Part shown: positions 8,176-16,233 of the stretch, piece by piece
Position numbering within the stretch: position 1 is the first letter of the stretch
How the letters are laid out: each line of letters opens with the position of its first letter
NCBI GenBank assembly: GCA_016789845.1
Contig: JAEUQA010000059.1
Coordinates: forward strand, 1 to 54,625
Source of the DNA: Chromatiales bacterium
Lineage (GTDB): Bacteria; Pseudomonadota; Gammaproteobacteria; Steroidobacterales; GCA-2729495
Direction: 5' to 3'
Length of the DNA: 54,625 bases
Notes under the pieces: model-generated
What the model was told of the DNA's origin: nothing
The model's database searches: none
The model's input: only the letters and a program-made list of their open reading frames with translations
Made by a program: the position numbers and the translations under genes

Positions 8176-8239
8176 GCCTGATTTCGCCCTACCTTCGGGA
8201 TGGCTCCTGCGCCAGCGCCGCGAAATCAGGCATGTCCCC
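8168..8239. repeat. Long palindrome, 20-bp perfect arms
   Basis: Bases 8168-8187 (GGGGACATGCCTGATTTCGC) and 8220-8239 are exact reverse complements around a 32-base loop. The left arm holds the start codon and first codons of the LhgO-like gene on the minus strand; the last base of the right arm is in the phaC stop codon. The G-rich edge resembles the GGGGTCAG element inside the 6953-7082 palindrome. Confidence 0.85.
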
Positions 8240-10062
8240 TACAGGGCGCGGCTCTTCACGAAGGAGCCGGGGGCATCCTCGATGATGCCCAGCTTTGCGT
8301 CGCCGGGCTTGCGGGCCGGCACCATGTCCCCGGACTGGGGCGCGAGCCAGGCGTCCCAGTCGGGCCACCAGCTGCCTGGGTGCTCGACGGCACCCCGCAG
8401 CCAGGGGTCGATCTCCCAGGGCTCGGCGGGATTCAGCCAGAACTGGTACTTGTTGGCGTCTGGCGGGTTGATCACGCCCGCGATATGGCCCGAGCCCGCC
8501 AGTACGAAGCGCACGGGCCCGGAGAAGTTATGCCGTGCCTTGAATACCGACCGGAACGGCGCGATGTGGTCTTCCTTGCAGGCCTGCAGGTATACCGGCA
8601 CGGTCACCTTCGTGAGGTCGATGGGCACGCCGGCCAGGGTAACGGCGCCGGGCTTCACCAGGTTGTTGTGCAGGTACATCTGGCGCAGGTAGAAGAGGTG
8701 CATCCGGCGTGGCATGCGGGTGGCGTCCGCATTCCAGTGCAGGAGATCGAAGGGCTGGGGCTCCTTCCCGAGCAGGTAGTTGCTGACGAAGAAGGACCAG
8801 ATCAGGTCGTTCGCCCGCAGCATGTTGAAGGTGGTGAACATGGCCTGGGCCTCGAGGTAGCCCTTGTCGCCCATCATCTGGTCCAGGTTGTCGAGCTGCT
8901 TCTCGTCGATGAACACGGCCAGGTCGCCGGGCTCGGAGAAGTCCACCTGGGCCGTGAACATGGTGGCGGTCTTCAGGCGCTGGTCGTTGATCCCGGCGAG
9001 ATACCCCAGGGCTACGCCGATCAGGGTGCCACCGATGCAATAGCCGAGGCCATGCACCTCGTGCTCGCCGGTGGCGGCCTCCACCGCGTCCAGCGCCGCG
9101 ATCACGCCCCCGGTGAGGTAATCCTCGAACTCCTTGTGGGCCAGCGTCTCGTCCGGGTTCACCCAGGAAACGACGAACACCGTGTAGCCCCGGGAAACGG
9201 CCCAGCGCACCAGCGACTTCTTCGCCGTCAGGTCCAGGATGTAGTACTTGTTGATCCAGGCCGGGACCATGAGGATCGGCGTGCGGTGCACCTGCTCCGT
9301 CGTCGGCTCGTACTGGATCAGCTGGATCAGGTCGTTCTGGAACACGACCTTGCCGGGCGTGGTGGCCAGGTTCCGCCCCAGCTCGAAGGCGTCCGGGTCG
9401 CTCATCGTGATCCGCAGCTGGCCCTCGCCACGCTGCAGGTCCCGCTGGAAATTCTCGAGGCCCTTGCGCAGGTTCTGGCCCTGGGTCTCGAAGGTGGCGC
9501 GCAGCACCTCCGGGTTCGTCCAGACGAAGTTGCTGGGTGCGAAGGCGTCGGCGAACTGGCGGGTGTAGAAGTCCACCTTCCTGGCGGTCTGTGCATCGAG
9601 ACCAGCGACGGTGGACATGGTCTCCACGAGCCAGCGCGACGTGATCAGGTAGGACTGCTTCAGGTAGTCGAAGAGCGGGTTCTCGTTCCAGTCGGGGTGC
9701 CTGAACCGGCGGTCGCCCTTGTCAGGCTCAGCGACCGGCTGCGCCGCGACCTGGCCCATCGCATTGCCAACCATCGACGACGACATCTGCTGCCACAGCA
9801 GCATGTGCTGCTGCCAGAGCTGGAGGTTGGCCTGGACGAGCTTCGCCGGGTCCAGCATCAGCTGCCGGGCCGCCGCCTGCATGGCCGGCCCGGCATTCAG
9901 CGGGTCGGGATTGGCCGGCGCCTCGAGGCCGAAGGCGGCGCGGGCGGTCGGCGTCTTCATCAGCTCGGCGAACATGGCCTGGGCCTTGCCCGTGAGGTCG
10001 GCAAGCTCCCGGGCAAAGGCGGCTGGATCCGGGGGCGGGAGTTTTGGTTCAGTGGCTGACAA
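8239..10062 (-). CDS. phaC: Class I poly(3-hydroxyalkanoate) synthase PhaC
   Basis: Polymerises 3-hydroxyacyl-CoA into PHA at the granule surface. The 607-residue protein has the PhaC N-terminal domain and an alpha/beta hydrolase core with lipase-like box GYCIGG (nucleophile Cys342), Asp498 in CKEDHIAP and His526 in GSGHIAGV; the spacing matches Ralstonia PhaC (Cys319, Asp480, His508). The start is TTG at 10062, nine bases after the phaR stop codon, with AAGGAA upstream; no in-frame ATG exists before residue 30, so the TTG start is likely. It lies directly downstream of phaR on the same strand. No phaA or phaB is present in the window. Confidence 0.95.
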   Translation of the reverse strand: MSATEPKLPPPDPAAFARELADLTGKAQAMFAELMKTPTARAAFGLEAPANPDPLNAGPAMQAAARQLMLDPAKLVQANLQLWQQHMLLWQQMSSSMVGNAMGQVAAQPVAEPDKGDRRFRHPDWNENPLFDYLKQSYLITSRWLVETMSTVAGLDAQTARKVDFYTRQFADAFAPSNFVWTNPEVLRATFETQGQNLRKGLENFQRDLQRGEGQLRITMSDPDAFELGRNLATTPGKVVFQNDLIQLIQYEPTTEQVHRTPILMVPAWINKYYILDLTAKKSLVRWAVSRGYTVFVVSWVNPDETLAHKEFEDYLTGGVIAALDAVEAATGEHEVHGLGYCIGGTLIGVALGYLAGINDQRLKTATMFTAQVDFSEPGDLAVFIDEKQLDNLDQMMGDKGYLEAQAMFTTFNMLRANDLIWSFFVSNYLLGKEPQPFDLLHWNADATRMPRRMHLFYLRQMYLHNNLVKPGAVTLAGVPIDLTKVTVPVYLQACKEDHIAPFRSVFKARHNFSGPVRFVLAGSGHIAGVINPPDANKYQFWLNPAEPWEIDPWLRGAVEHPGSWWPDWDAWLAPQSGDMVPARKPGDAKLGIIEDAPGSFVKSRAL

Positions 10063-10071
10063 TCGGACTGC

Positions 10072-10590
10072 TCATTCCTTGGGTGGATCACCGGGTGGGG
10101 GCGATGCCTGGTGGCCGGTCGGGGCATCAGCCTGGCCGCCGCCTCCGGTCCGGGGCGTCAGCATGTCGAGGAACGACTTCTGCAGCTGGCCCCAGGCCTC
10201 CATGTTCTTCTGGGCCATGGACTGCATGGTGCCGAAGGGGGTCATGCCCATGGTCTTCTGGATCTGGTCCTGCAGCACTTTCTGCTGGCTCATGAACATC
10301 TCGACGCTGCGCTCCAGGTAGCCGCCCATCATTTCCTGCAGCGGATTGCCGTAGAAGCGGATGATGTGCTTCAGCATGTCGGCCGAGAGGATCGGCCGCC
10401 CGCCCTGCTCCTGCTCGGAAATTACCTGCAGGAGGATGCTGCGCGTGATGTCCTGGCCACTGGTGTCGTCGATGACCACCACGTCCTCGCCACCCGCCAC
10501 GAGCTGGCGAATGCCGTCGAGGGTAACGTGGCGGCTGGCCGCCGTGTCGTAGAGCCTGCGGTTGGCGTACTTTTTTATTGTTCTTGGCAT
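10072..10590 (-). CDS. phaR: PHA synthesis regulator PhaR
   Basis: DNA- and granule-binding repressor that controls phasin production. The 172-residue protein begins MPRTIKKYANRRLYDT, the diagnostic PhaR N-terminal DNA-binding domain, and continues with the PHB accumulation domain (QDITRSILLQVISEQEQGG, MLKHIIRFYGNPLQEMM). The C-terminus is Pro/Gly-rich. ATG 10590 is chosen because the family motif starts there; 13 further codons upstream are not conserved. It is followed directly by phaC and preceded by a REP pair and the phasin gene, its expected target. Confidence 0.95.
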   Translation of the reverse strand: MPRTIKKYANRRLYDTAASRHVTLDGIRQLVAGGEDVVVIDDTSGQDITRSILLQVISEQEQGGRPILSADMLKHIIRFYGNPLQEMMGGYLERSVEMFMSQQKVLQDQIQKTMGMTPFGTMQSMAQKNMEAWGQLQKSFLDMLTPRTGGGGQADAPTGHQASPPPGDPPKE

Positions 10591-10647
10591 GACCGACCCT
10601 GCTGCTGTTTGACGGGGTGTGCGCTGCAAGAATACTACTCTACCCTC

Positions 10648-10713
10648 GTAGGAGCGCCTTCAGGCGCGACCGATGCTTATCGTTAAGTGGGTCGCGCCTG
10701 AAGGCGCTCCTAC
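10648..10713. repeat. REP pair (BIME-like inverted REP units)
   Basis: Two copies of GTAGGAGCGCCTTCAGGCGC plus GACC, at 10648-10671 and 10690-10713, face each other as a perfect 24-bp inverted repeat with an 18-base loop. It separates phaR from the phasin gene, both on the minus strand, so it would lie in the 3' untranslated RNA of the phasin gene and could act as its terminator or protect the message. Confidence 0.85.
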
Positions 10714-10792
10714 AGCGGGCAAAAGAAAAGGGGCGGCAGCCGATGGCCGCCGCCCCCTCAAGGGGTAGTTCAGTCGTTCCGGGGGATTCGCT

Positions 10793-11161
10793 TTAAGCAG
10801 CCTTCGCCTTGCCGGCCGGGGCCTGGGTGGCGGCCTGGGTGGCCGTCTGCACCGCCGTCTGGGCCTTGACCTGGAAGGCGCTCAGGATGTCCATGTACTC
10901 CTGGGAGCGGCGGACGAGCTGGTCGCCGAAGAGGCGGGCGGTCTCCATCTGCTTCGCCAGGTACTGGGTGTAGTCCGCCGTCTCGGTGGGCAGGCGGGCC
11001 TGCTCCACGGCGAAGTTGATGTAGTCGCCCAGCACCGCGTAGTTCTGGCGGGACAGGCGCTCGAAGGCGTCGGCGGCCATGCCGTTGGCGGCGCGCATGG
11101 GCTCGAGGGCTTCCGTCTGGAAACCGAGGAAATTGGCGAACTGATCGTTCCGGGTCGTCAT
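10793..11161 (-). CDS. Phasin family protein
   Basis: PHA granule coat protein. The 122-residue product begins MTTRNDQFANFLGFQTEALEP and is amphipathic and helical (RLSRQNYAVLGDYINFAVEQAR, EYMDILSAFQVKAQTAVQ), ending in a Lys/Ala-rich tail (TQAPAGKAKAA) like PhaP/PhaI phasins. ATG 11161 has a strong ribosome site (AAGGAG, 7 bases upstream); the ORF can be read 12 codons further upstream but without such a site. An AT-rich promoter island and a possible PhaR site lie upstream, matching PhaR repression of phasin genes. Confidence 0.85.
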   Translation of the reverse strand: MTTRNDQFANFLGFQTEALEPMRAANGMAADAFERLSRQNYAVLGDYINFAVEQARLPTETADYTQYLAKQMETARLFGDQLVRRSQEYMDILSAFQVKAQTAVQTATQAATQAPAGKAKAA

Positions 11162-11581
11162 GTGGGTCACTCCTTGGGGTTGTCCAGGGCCTAACACGGG
11201 CGAGGGAGATACTAACGAGGAAAGTTGTGCAGCGCAAGAGGCCTTCTAGTAGGTACGTAGATAACTGATTTATAGAAATAAATGTAATATATTGCCGCCG
11301 GAAACCCGCCATTCTGTATGCGCCGCACAGGGCAGATACTGACCAAAAAGTGACATCCCCCCGTCATGGTCGTGCAACGGGCGCCGCCGAGACTGCGCTC
11401 CCTAGGCTGCCCAGGAGCGTCACGATGACCCCACCGATCCGCGGGAACGGAATCCCGAGCTGGCCGGAAGCCTTGCGCCGGGCCGCCCTGCCGGCCACGT
11501 TGGCGGCCAGCACCAACCCCTCCCCCACCATCCCCGCGCCGGCTCGCACCTGGCGCACCTGCCAACTGGAGAACTCCGCAC
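11162..11581. other. Intergenic region between phasin and small gene
   Basis: This 420-bp stretch has no secure gene. Bases 11240-11310 are strikingly AT-rich for this genome and form the likely phasin promoter region. Bases 11425-11580 have G/C third-base bias in one plus-strand frame (starting MTPPIRGNGIPSW), which runs into the gene at 11582 in a different frame; this could be a leader ORF or chance. I see no RNA gene. Confidence 0.4.
11225..11274 (-). promoter_or_regulatory. Candidate phasin promoter with possible PhaR operator
   Basis: On the minus strand TATAAA (11274-11269) is a good -10 box in an AT-rich block; no clear -35 is seen at 17 bp. About 30 bases downstream lies TTGCGCTGCACAA (11237-11225), an imperfect palindrome of TGC/GCA halves similar to the TGC-rich sites described for PhaR. 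A site downstream of the start point suits a repressor. The assignment is inference. Confidence 0.35.
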
Positions 11582-11791
11582 ATGGAACAGGACCTGCTCG
11601 GCTACCTGCTGGCCACCTTTCCCAGGACCGCGCCGCCATCCCGGCCTGAGAACGACGACGATTGCCTGGTAATCCACGGCTACCGGGTGCCGTTCGAGTC
11701 ACCGGTGGATGAGGTGATGCTGGGGATACTGGCGGAGTTTCGTCGCAACGGGTTTCGCGGCGACTCAGTGAGCGGCATCGATCGCGGCTGA
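11582..11791 (+). CDS. Small hypothetical protein
   Basis: A 69-residue acidic product (MEQDLLGYLLATFPRTAPPS...) with no signal peptide or membrane helix. A GGAG ribosome site lies 11 bases upstream and third codon positions are mostly G or C, as in the neighbours. It ends 8 bp before the convergent AEC transporter gene. I do not recognise the family; it could be a short orphan gene. Confidence 0.5.
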   Translation: MEQDLLGYLLATFPRTAPPSRPENDDDCLVIHGYRVPFESPVDEVMLGILAEFRRNGFRGDSVSGIDRG

Positions 11792-11799
11792 AGACCCTC

Positions 11800-12678
11800 C
11801 TACGGCAGCGCGAAGAGCAGCAACGCCGGCAGCGCCGCGAACGCCACCAGCGTGGAGATCACGATGGCCCCGGCAATGTCCTCCGGGTGCCTGTCGTAGC
11901 GGGCGGCAAGCAGGTAGTTGAACACGGCGACCGGCATCGCGCTCTGCACCAGGACCACGCCGCGCTCCACACCGGTCAGGCCGAAAGCCAGCGAGATCGA
12001 GATCCCCACCAGCAGGCCGAGGCCGAGACGGGCCGCCGCGATACCTGCGGCCACCGGCAGCCGTTGCACCTTGAAGCTCCCCAGCGAATGGCCGAGCGCG
12101 AGCATCATCAGCGGAATGGCGATGCCGGCAAGCAACTCGATGGTATTGCCGAGCCAGAGGGGGAGCGTGGAGCCCGTGGCCAGCAGCCCGATGCCGAGCA
12201 GCGCCGCGTAGTTCACCGGCGTGGTCGCCAGGGTGCGCCACACCGGCTGCCGGCCCTGGAACAGCGGTCCGGCGATGAACTGGGCCACGGAGCCCACCAG
12301 GTAGAAGCCGATCGCCAGTCCCAGGCCCTGCCTGCCAAACGCAAACAGGCAGAGCGGCAGCCCCAGGTTGCCGGCGTTGCCGAATGCCATCGGCGGCAGG
12401 TAGCTGCGGAGCGGCTGGCCGAGGGCGCGGAGTGCGCCCGCCCCAGCCAGCGTGCAGACCAGCAGCGCGAGCACCGCATAGCCGATCATGGCAATGAACG
12501 CGCTGGCATCGGCCTCGAGGTGCAGCGTGCCGTTTAGGATCAGGCAGGGCACGCCGATGTTCATCACGAGGCCGGTGAGGAAGTCCCGCTGGAATGGCGC
12601 TCCGATCCGGGCCCAGCCGTAGCCGAGCAGCGTGATGAGGAAAACGGGCGCGAGGATGGGGATCAGCTGGGCGTACAT
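11800..12678 (-). CDS. AEC family transporter (auxin efflux carrier-like)
   Basis: Inner-membrane permease of the AEC family, which exports or imports small carboxylates. The 292 residues form about ten membrane helices. Family features are the early helix with GYGWARIG, the crossing motif MAFGNAGNLGLPL, and the later QSAMPVAVFNYLLAARY with the conserved Pro. The length is normal for bacterial AEC. The start at 12678 is 20 bp from the divergent cytochrome b561 gene. Substrate cannot be read from the sequence. Confidence 0.85.
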   Translation of the reverse strand: MYAQLIPILAPVFLITLLGYGWARIGAPFQRDFLTGLVMNIGVPCLILNGTLHLEADASAFIAMIGYAVLALLVCTLAGAGALRALGQPLRSYLPPMAFGNAGNLGLPLCLFAFGRQGLGLAIGFYLVGSVAQFIAGPLFQGRQPVWRTLATTPVNYAALLGIGLLATGSTLPLWLGNTIELLAGIAIPLMMLALGHSLGSFKVQRLPVAAGIAAARLGLGLLVGISISLAFGLTGVERGVVLVQSAMPVAVFNYLLAARYDRHPEDIAGAIVISTLVAFAALPALLLFALP

Positions 12679-12698
12679 GGGTCGGGTATGCTAACGAA

Positions 12699-13250
12699 AT
12701 GACCGGATTGCACACGTACGGCAACGTCGCCCGCTCGTTTCACTGGCTGATCGCCGTCCTCCTGGTGCTGCAGGTCCCGCTGGCGTTCTACATGGTGGAC
12801 CAGCCCCTGGGTCCCGCCAAGCTCGGCAACTATGCCACTCACAAGTCGATCGGCCTGCTGATCTTCTCGGTGACGGCCCTGCGCCTTGCCTGGCGACTGA
12901 CCCATCCGGCACCGCCGCTGCCCGCCGGCACGCCGGGGTGGCAACGGATCGCCGCGCGCCTCACGCAGGTCGTGCTCTACGCACTGATGTTCCTGATGCC
13001 GCTGACGGGCCTGCTGCGCTCCCAGGCGGCAAACTTCCCGGTGAGTTTCTTCGGGCTGTTCACGGTGCCGACTGTCGTCGGCGTGAACGAGGAGCTCTCC
13101 AGGGGCATGGCGGCGGCACACGAGATGCAGGGCACGATCCTCCTGCTCCTCGTCGGCGCCCACGGCCTGGCCGCGCTCCATCACCACTTCGTGCGCAAGG
13201 ATGGGGTTCTGCGCTCGATGCTGCCGCTGGCGGGACGGGGACGACCTTGA
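12699..13250 (+). CDS. Cytochrome b561 family protein
   Basis: Four-helix inner-membrane b-type cytochrome. The 183-residue protein has candidate haem ligands His15 (RSFHWLIA), His48 (ATHKSIG), His141 (AAHEMQG) and His155 (GAHGLAAL), placed in predicted helices as in the bacterial b561 family, and ends in the usual HHHFVRKDGVLRSML motif. It overlaps the YceI gene by the sequence TTGA. The pairing matches E. coli yceJ-yceI, so it probably moves electrons between quinone and a periplasmic partner. Confidence 0.9.
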   Translation: MTGLHTYGNVARSFHWLIAVLLVLQVPLAFYMVDQPLGPAKLGNYATHKSIGLLIFSVTALRLAWRLTHPAPPLPAGTPGWQRIAARLTQVVLYALMFLMPLTGLLRSQAANFPVSFFGLFTVPTVVGVNEELSRGMAAAHEMQGTILLLLVGAHGLAALHHHFVRKDGVLRSMLPLAGRGRP

Positions 13251-13876
13251 ACGCGGCCGCCGCAGGAGCGGCTTTAGCCGCGACGCTGCTCCTGGTCGCG
13301 GCGAAAGCCGCTCCTACGGCAGCCATTGCCGACTACGAACTGGAGCCCGCCGGCAGCAGCCTCCGCTTCACCGCCGTCCAGCAGGGCGCACGGTTCGAGA
13401 GCCGGTTCGACCGCTTCACGGCGCAGGTGCGCTTCGATCCGGCGAGCCCGGAAGCGGGCAGCATCACGTCCCGGATCGAGCTGGGCTCCGTGGACACCGG
13501 CAACCCGGAGAGGGATGAGGTGCTGGGGGGCTCGGACTGGTTCAACCTGGCCAAGTGGCCGGAGGCCCTGTTCACCGCGGGGCGCATCGTCCGGGACGGC
13601 GACGGCTTCCGGGCCAGCGGCAGCCTGACGCTCCGGGGCGTCACGGCCCCCGTCAGCCTACGCTTTCGCTGGACTCCGGGGTCGCCCGGTCAGCCGGCCC
13701 GCCTGGTGGGTGCCGCTACCGTGGAGCGGCTGGCCTTCGGCGTGGGCCAGGGCGAGTGGCGGGATACCAGCTACGTGGGCAATCGAGTGGACGTCCAGGT
13801 GGACATCCGGCTCCGCCCGATCTCCAGCAGTGATAAATCAGTGTCTATAAAAGGTGATTCGCCAGATGTCCGGTAA
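13247..13876 (+). CDS. yceI: YceI family periplasmic protein, TTG start
   Basis: Lipocalin-like isoprenoid-binding YceI protein of about 209 residues. The core shows DYELEPAGSSLRFTAVQQG, DRFTAQVRFDPASPEAG, a NLAKWPEALFTA block and LTLRGVTAPVSLRFRW, all standard for YceI. No ATG precedes the core in frame. The only suitable start is TTG 13247, overlapping the cytochrome stop, which yields a signal-peptide-like segment (hydrophobic LAATLLLVAA, cleavage after TAAIA). That segment is encoded almost wholly by a facing pair of REP sequences. The next gene starts inside the last codons of this one, so the three genes form an operon. Confidence 0.8.
   Translation: MNAAAAGAALAATLLLVAAKAAPTAAIADYELEPAGSSLRFTAVQQGARFESRFDRFTAQVRFDPASPEAGSITSRIELGSVDTGNPERDEVLGGSDWFNLAKWPEALFTAGRIVRDGDGFRASGSLTLRGVTAPVSLRFRWTPGSPGQPARLVGAATVERLAFGVGQGEWRDTSYVGNRVDVQVDIRLRPISSSDKSVSIKGDSPDVR
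13264..13315. repeat. REP pair inside the yceI signal-peptide region
   Basis: AGGAGCGGCTTTAGCCGCGA plus C (13264-13284) and its reverse complement with one mismatch (13295-13315) flank a 10-base loop. This is the AGGAGCGGC variant of the REP found elsewhere in the window. It is read through in frame as part of YceI. Confidence 0.8.
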
Positions 13877-14546
13877 CATCATAAAAATCAAAGCCCTGGA
13901 CGGACATGTCCTGGACGGCTATCTGGCCTCCCCCACGGGCCCGCCCAAGGCAGGCCTGCTGGTCCTCCAGGAGATTTTCGGCGTGACGGCCCACATGCGG
14001 CACGTGGCCGACGGATTCGCTGCCGCGGGCTTCCTCGCCCTGGCGCCGGCCCTCTTCGACCGCCTGAAGCCCGGCACCGAGCTCCCCTACACCCGGATCG
14101 ACGAGGCCCGCACCCTGATGCAGCGGCTGGCCATCGGCGACGTGGCCAGTGACCTGGCGGGCGCAGTGGCCACGCTCCGGGCACGACTGCCGGCCGGTAC
14201 GAAGGTGGGCGCCGTGGGCTACTGCTGGGGTGGCGCCATCGCCGACCTGGCGGCCTGCCGCACCGACGTGGACGCGGCGGTCTCCTACTACGGCCGGGCG
14301 AACGTGGCCTGGCTCGATGAGCAACCGCGCTGCCCCATCCTGTATCACTTCGGCGGCAAGGATCCGCTCATACCGCCCGAGATCGTCGCCCAGATCCGTA
14401 ACGGGCGCCCGGGCGCGGACGCCTTCGTCTACCCTGATGCCGGCCACGGGTTCAGCTGCGACGAGCGGCCCGAGTTCCACGAGCCCAGCCACACCCTCGC
14501 GCTGGAACGCACGCTGGCGTTCTTCAACCAGCATCTGCGACGCTAG
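13866..14546 (+). CDS. Dienelactone hydrolase family protein
   Basis: Alpha/beta hydrolase of 226 residues with the dienelactone hydrolase triad: Cys120 (GYCWGG), Asp166 (GGKDPLIP) and His194 (DAGHGF). Glu36 in QEIFGV matches the conserved Glu that activates the Cys. The family opens dienelactones to maleylacetate in chlorocatechol-type pathways, but many members act on other esters. ATG 13866 has the AAAGGTG ribosome site; a GTG at 13854 is an alternative. It overlaps the end of yceI and precedes the UbiD gene by 34 bp, hinting at aromatic-acid catabolism. Confidence 0.85.
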   Translation: MSGNIIKIKALDGHVLDGYLASPTGPPKAGLLVLQEIFGVTAHMRHVADGFAAAGFLALAPALFDRLKPGTELPYTRIDEARTLMQRLAIGDVASDLAGAVATLRARLPAGTKVGAVGYCWGGAIADLAACRTDVDAAVSYYGRANVAWLDEQPRCPILYHFGGKDPLIPPEIVAQIRNGRPGADAFVYPDAGHGFSCDERPEFHEPSHTLALERTLAFFNQHLRR

Positions 14547-14580
14547 CCATTCTTTCCGCCTATCGATCAGGAGCCGACGA

Positions 14581-16233
14581 ATGTCCGACACCACGGGATC
14601 AAGGCCATTGCCAGAGAACGAGCGCCCGGGCGCGGGCCTCGACCGGCGCCAGCTGCTGACGGCGGCCGCGGGCATTGCGGCCTCCCTCGGGATCGCGGTC
14701 TCCGCACCGGCCCGGGCGGCCAGCAAGGCCCGCCGGTGGCCCGGGCGCGACGTGGGTCCCTTCGACAGCTTCCGGGACTACGTGCAGGCCCTGGAAGACC
14801 GGGGCCTGGTCATGCGCGTGAAGCGCCTCGACCAGGACCAGTACGAGATGACCGCCCTGACCTACAGGCTGATTGATGAATTCGGCTGGTACGGCGCACC
14901 CGCGCTGCTGGTGGAGGAGATCAGGCAGGACGGGCGCTGGCTGAAGGGTCCCGTCATCACCAATCACCAGGGCCACTGGGACACGGAGGCGATCATCTGG
15001 GGCCGGGAACCCATCCCGGGCAAGGGCCCGGAGACCTACCGGGACACCATCAGGTTCCTGCTCGAGGGCGCGGAGGCCCGGGAGGGCAAGACGCCGTCGA
15101 TCCCGACCAACCCGGTGCCCGCCGACAAGGCGCCGATCAAGGAGGTGATCCTCCGGGGCGACCAGTGCAACGTCCTCGACTTCGCCTTCATCAAGTCCAA
15201 CCCGGCTGATTCGAACCGCTACGTCAACACCGCCTCCGTGTTCACCGAGGACAGGGAGCTCGGCATGAATTTCGGCACCTACCGGTGCGAGATCAAGGGC
15301 CCGCGGCTCATGGGCGTGAACCCGGAGCCGGGCCAGCAGGGCTGGAAGATGTTCATGAAGAAGATCGAGCGGGGCGAGAAGCGCTGTCCGGTCGCACTGG
15401 TCATGGGCAACGACCCCATTGGCTGGTTCATCAGTTCGTCCGTGGTGTCGAAGAGCGGGGCCGACGAGCTGGCCATTGCCGGCGGCTTCCGGAACAAGGC
15501 CGTGGATGTCGTGAAGTGCGAGACGAACGACATGCTGATCCCCGCCAACGCGGAGTTGGTGATCGAGGGTGAAGTGCTGCTCGACCAGATGCAGCCCGAG
15601 GGCCCCTTCGGCGAGATGTACGGTTATCTCGGCCTCAAGAAGGAAGAGAACTTCGTGATGGAGGTCACCTGCATCACCCACCGCAGGCAGCCCTGGATCC
15701 TGAACCAGTTCACCGGCGTCACCCGCGGGTTCTGCACGGCGCCGCTGGAGGCCTTCTCGTTCTATCGCCTGAAGAAGTCGATTCCCAATGCCGTTGCGTT
15801 TCACTCGCCAGTGGAGTGGACCGGCATCGGCATCCTCTCCATCGACAAGACGGGGCCGCAGCAGGGGCTGGAGGCCGGCAGGAAGATCGCGCAGTTCGTG
15901 CCCATCACCAAGGCGTGCATCGTGGTGGACAAGGACGTGGACGTGCTGAACCGCACCGAGGTGATGCAGGCAGTCGGCGCGCGCTGGCAGCCTTACCCGG
16001 GGGCCGAGATCATCAAGGAGGCGCGCGGCATGGCCCTGGACCCGAGCTCACCCAAGCGCCCCATGAGCAGCAAGATCGTGATCGATGCGACCCGCCAGCT
16101 GCCGGAGGAGGGCGGGCCGCCGGTCTACCCCGAGCGCAACCGGGACCTGCTGGTGAAGCTGGCACCCCAGTCCTTCGACATCGTCGAACGGAACTGGGAC
16201 AAGTACCTCAAGGGGTGGAAGCGGGAGACCTAG
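14581..16233 (+). CDS. UbiD family decarboxylase with Tat signal peptide
   Basis: Prenylated-FMN-dependent (de)carboxylase of the UbiD superfamily, 550 residues. The catalytic set seen in Fdc1 (Arg173, Glu277, Glu282) is present as Arg235 in NFGTYRCEI, and Glu340 and Glu345 in EGPFGEMYGY. The N-terminus carries a twin-arginine signal: DRRQLLTAAAG at 21-31, a hydrophobic stretch, then APARA and a likely cut near residue 46. UbiD enzymes are normally cytoplasmic, so export is unexpected. ATG 14581 is preceded by GGAG. There is no ubiX in the window. The neighbouring dienelactone hydrolase suggests an aromatic or unsaturated acid substrate; the true substrate is unknown. Confidence 0.85.
   Translation: MSDTTGSRPLPENERPGAGLDRRQLLTAAAGIAASLGIAVSAPARAASKARRWPGRDVGPFDSFRDYVQALEDRGLVMRVKRLDQDQYEMTALTYRLIDEFGWYGAPALLVEEIRQDGRWLKGPVITNHQGHWDTEAIIWGREPIPGKGPETYRDTIRFLLEGAEAREGKTPSIPTNPVPADKAPIKEVILRGDQCNVLDFAFIKSNPADSNRYVNTASVFTEDRELGMNFGTYRCEIKGPRLMGVNPEPGQQGWKMFMKKIERGEKRCPVALVMGNDPIGWFISSSVVSKSGADELAIAGGFRNKAVDVVKCETNDMLIPANAELVIEGEVLLDQMQPEGPFGEMYGYLGLKKEENFVMEVTCITHRRQPWILNQFTGVTRGFCTAPLEAFSFYRLKKSIPNAVAFHSPVEWTGIGILSIDKTGPQQGLEAGRKIAQFVPITKACIVVDKDVDVLNRTEVMQAVGARWQPYPGAEIIKEARGMALDPSSPKRPMSSKIVIDATRQLPEEGGPPVYPERNRDLLVKLAPQSFDIVERNWDKYLKGWKRET

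Noticed and set aside
11350..11649. 100-codon plus-strand frame over the phasin upstream region
   Set aside because: Pro/Ala/Arg/Thr-rich, no good ribosome site, overlaps the better-supported gene at 11582; kept only as a note in the gap entry.
12938..13246. Upstream extension of the YceI frame inside the cytochrome b561 gene
   Set aside because: Overlaps a certain gene in another frame with Arg/Pro-rich translation; YceI must start at or after 13247.
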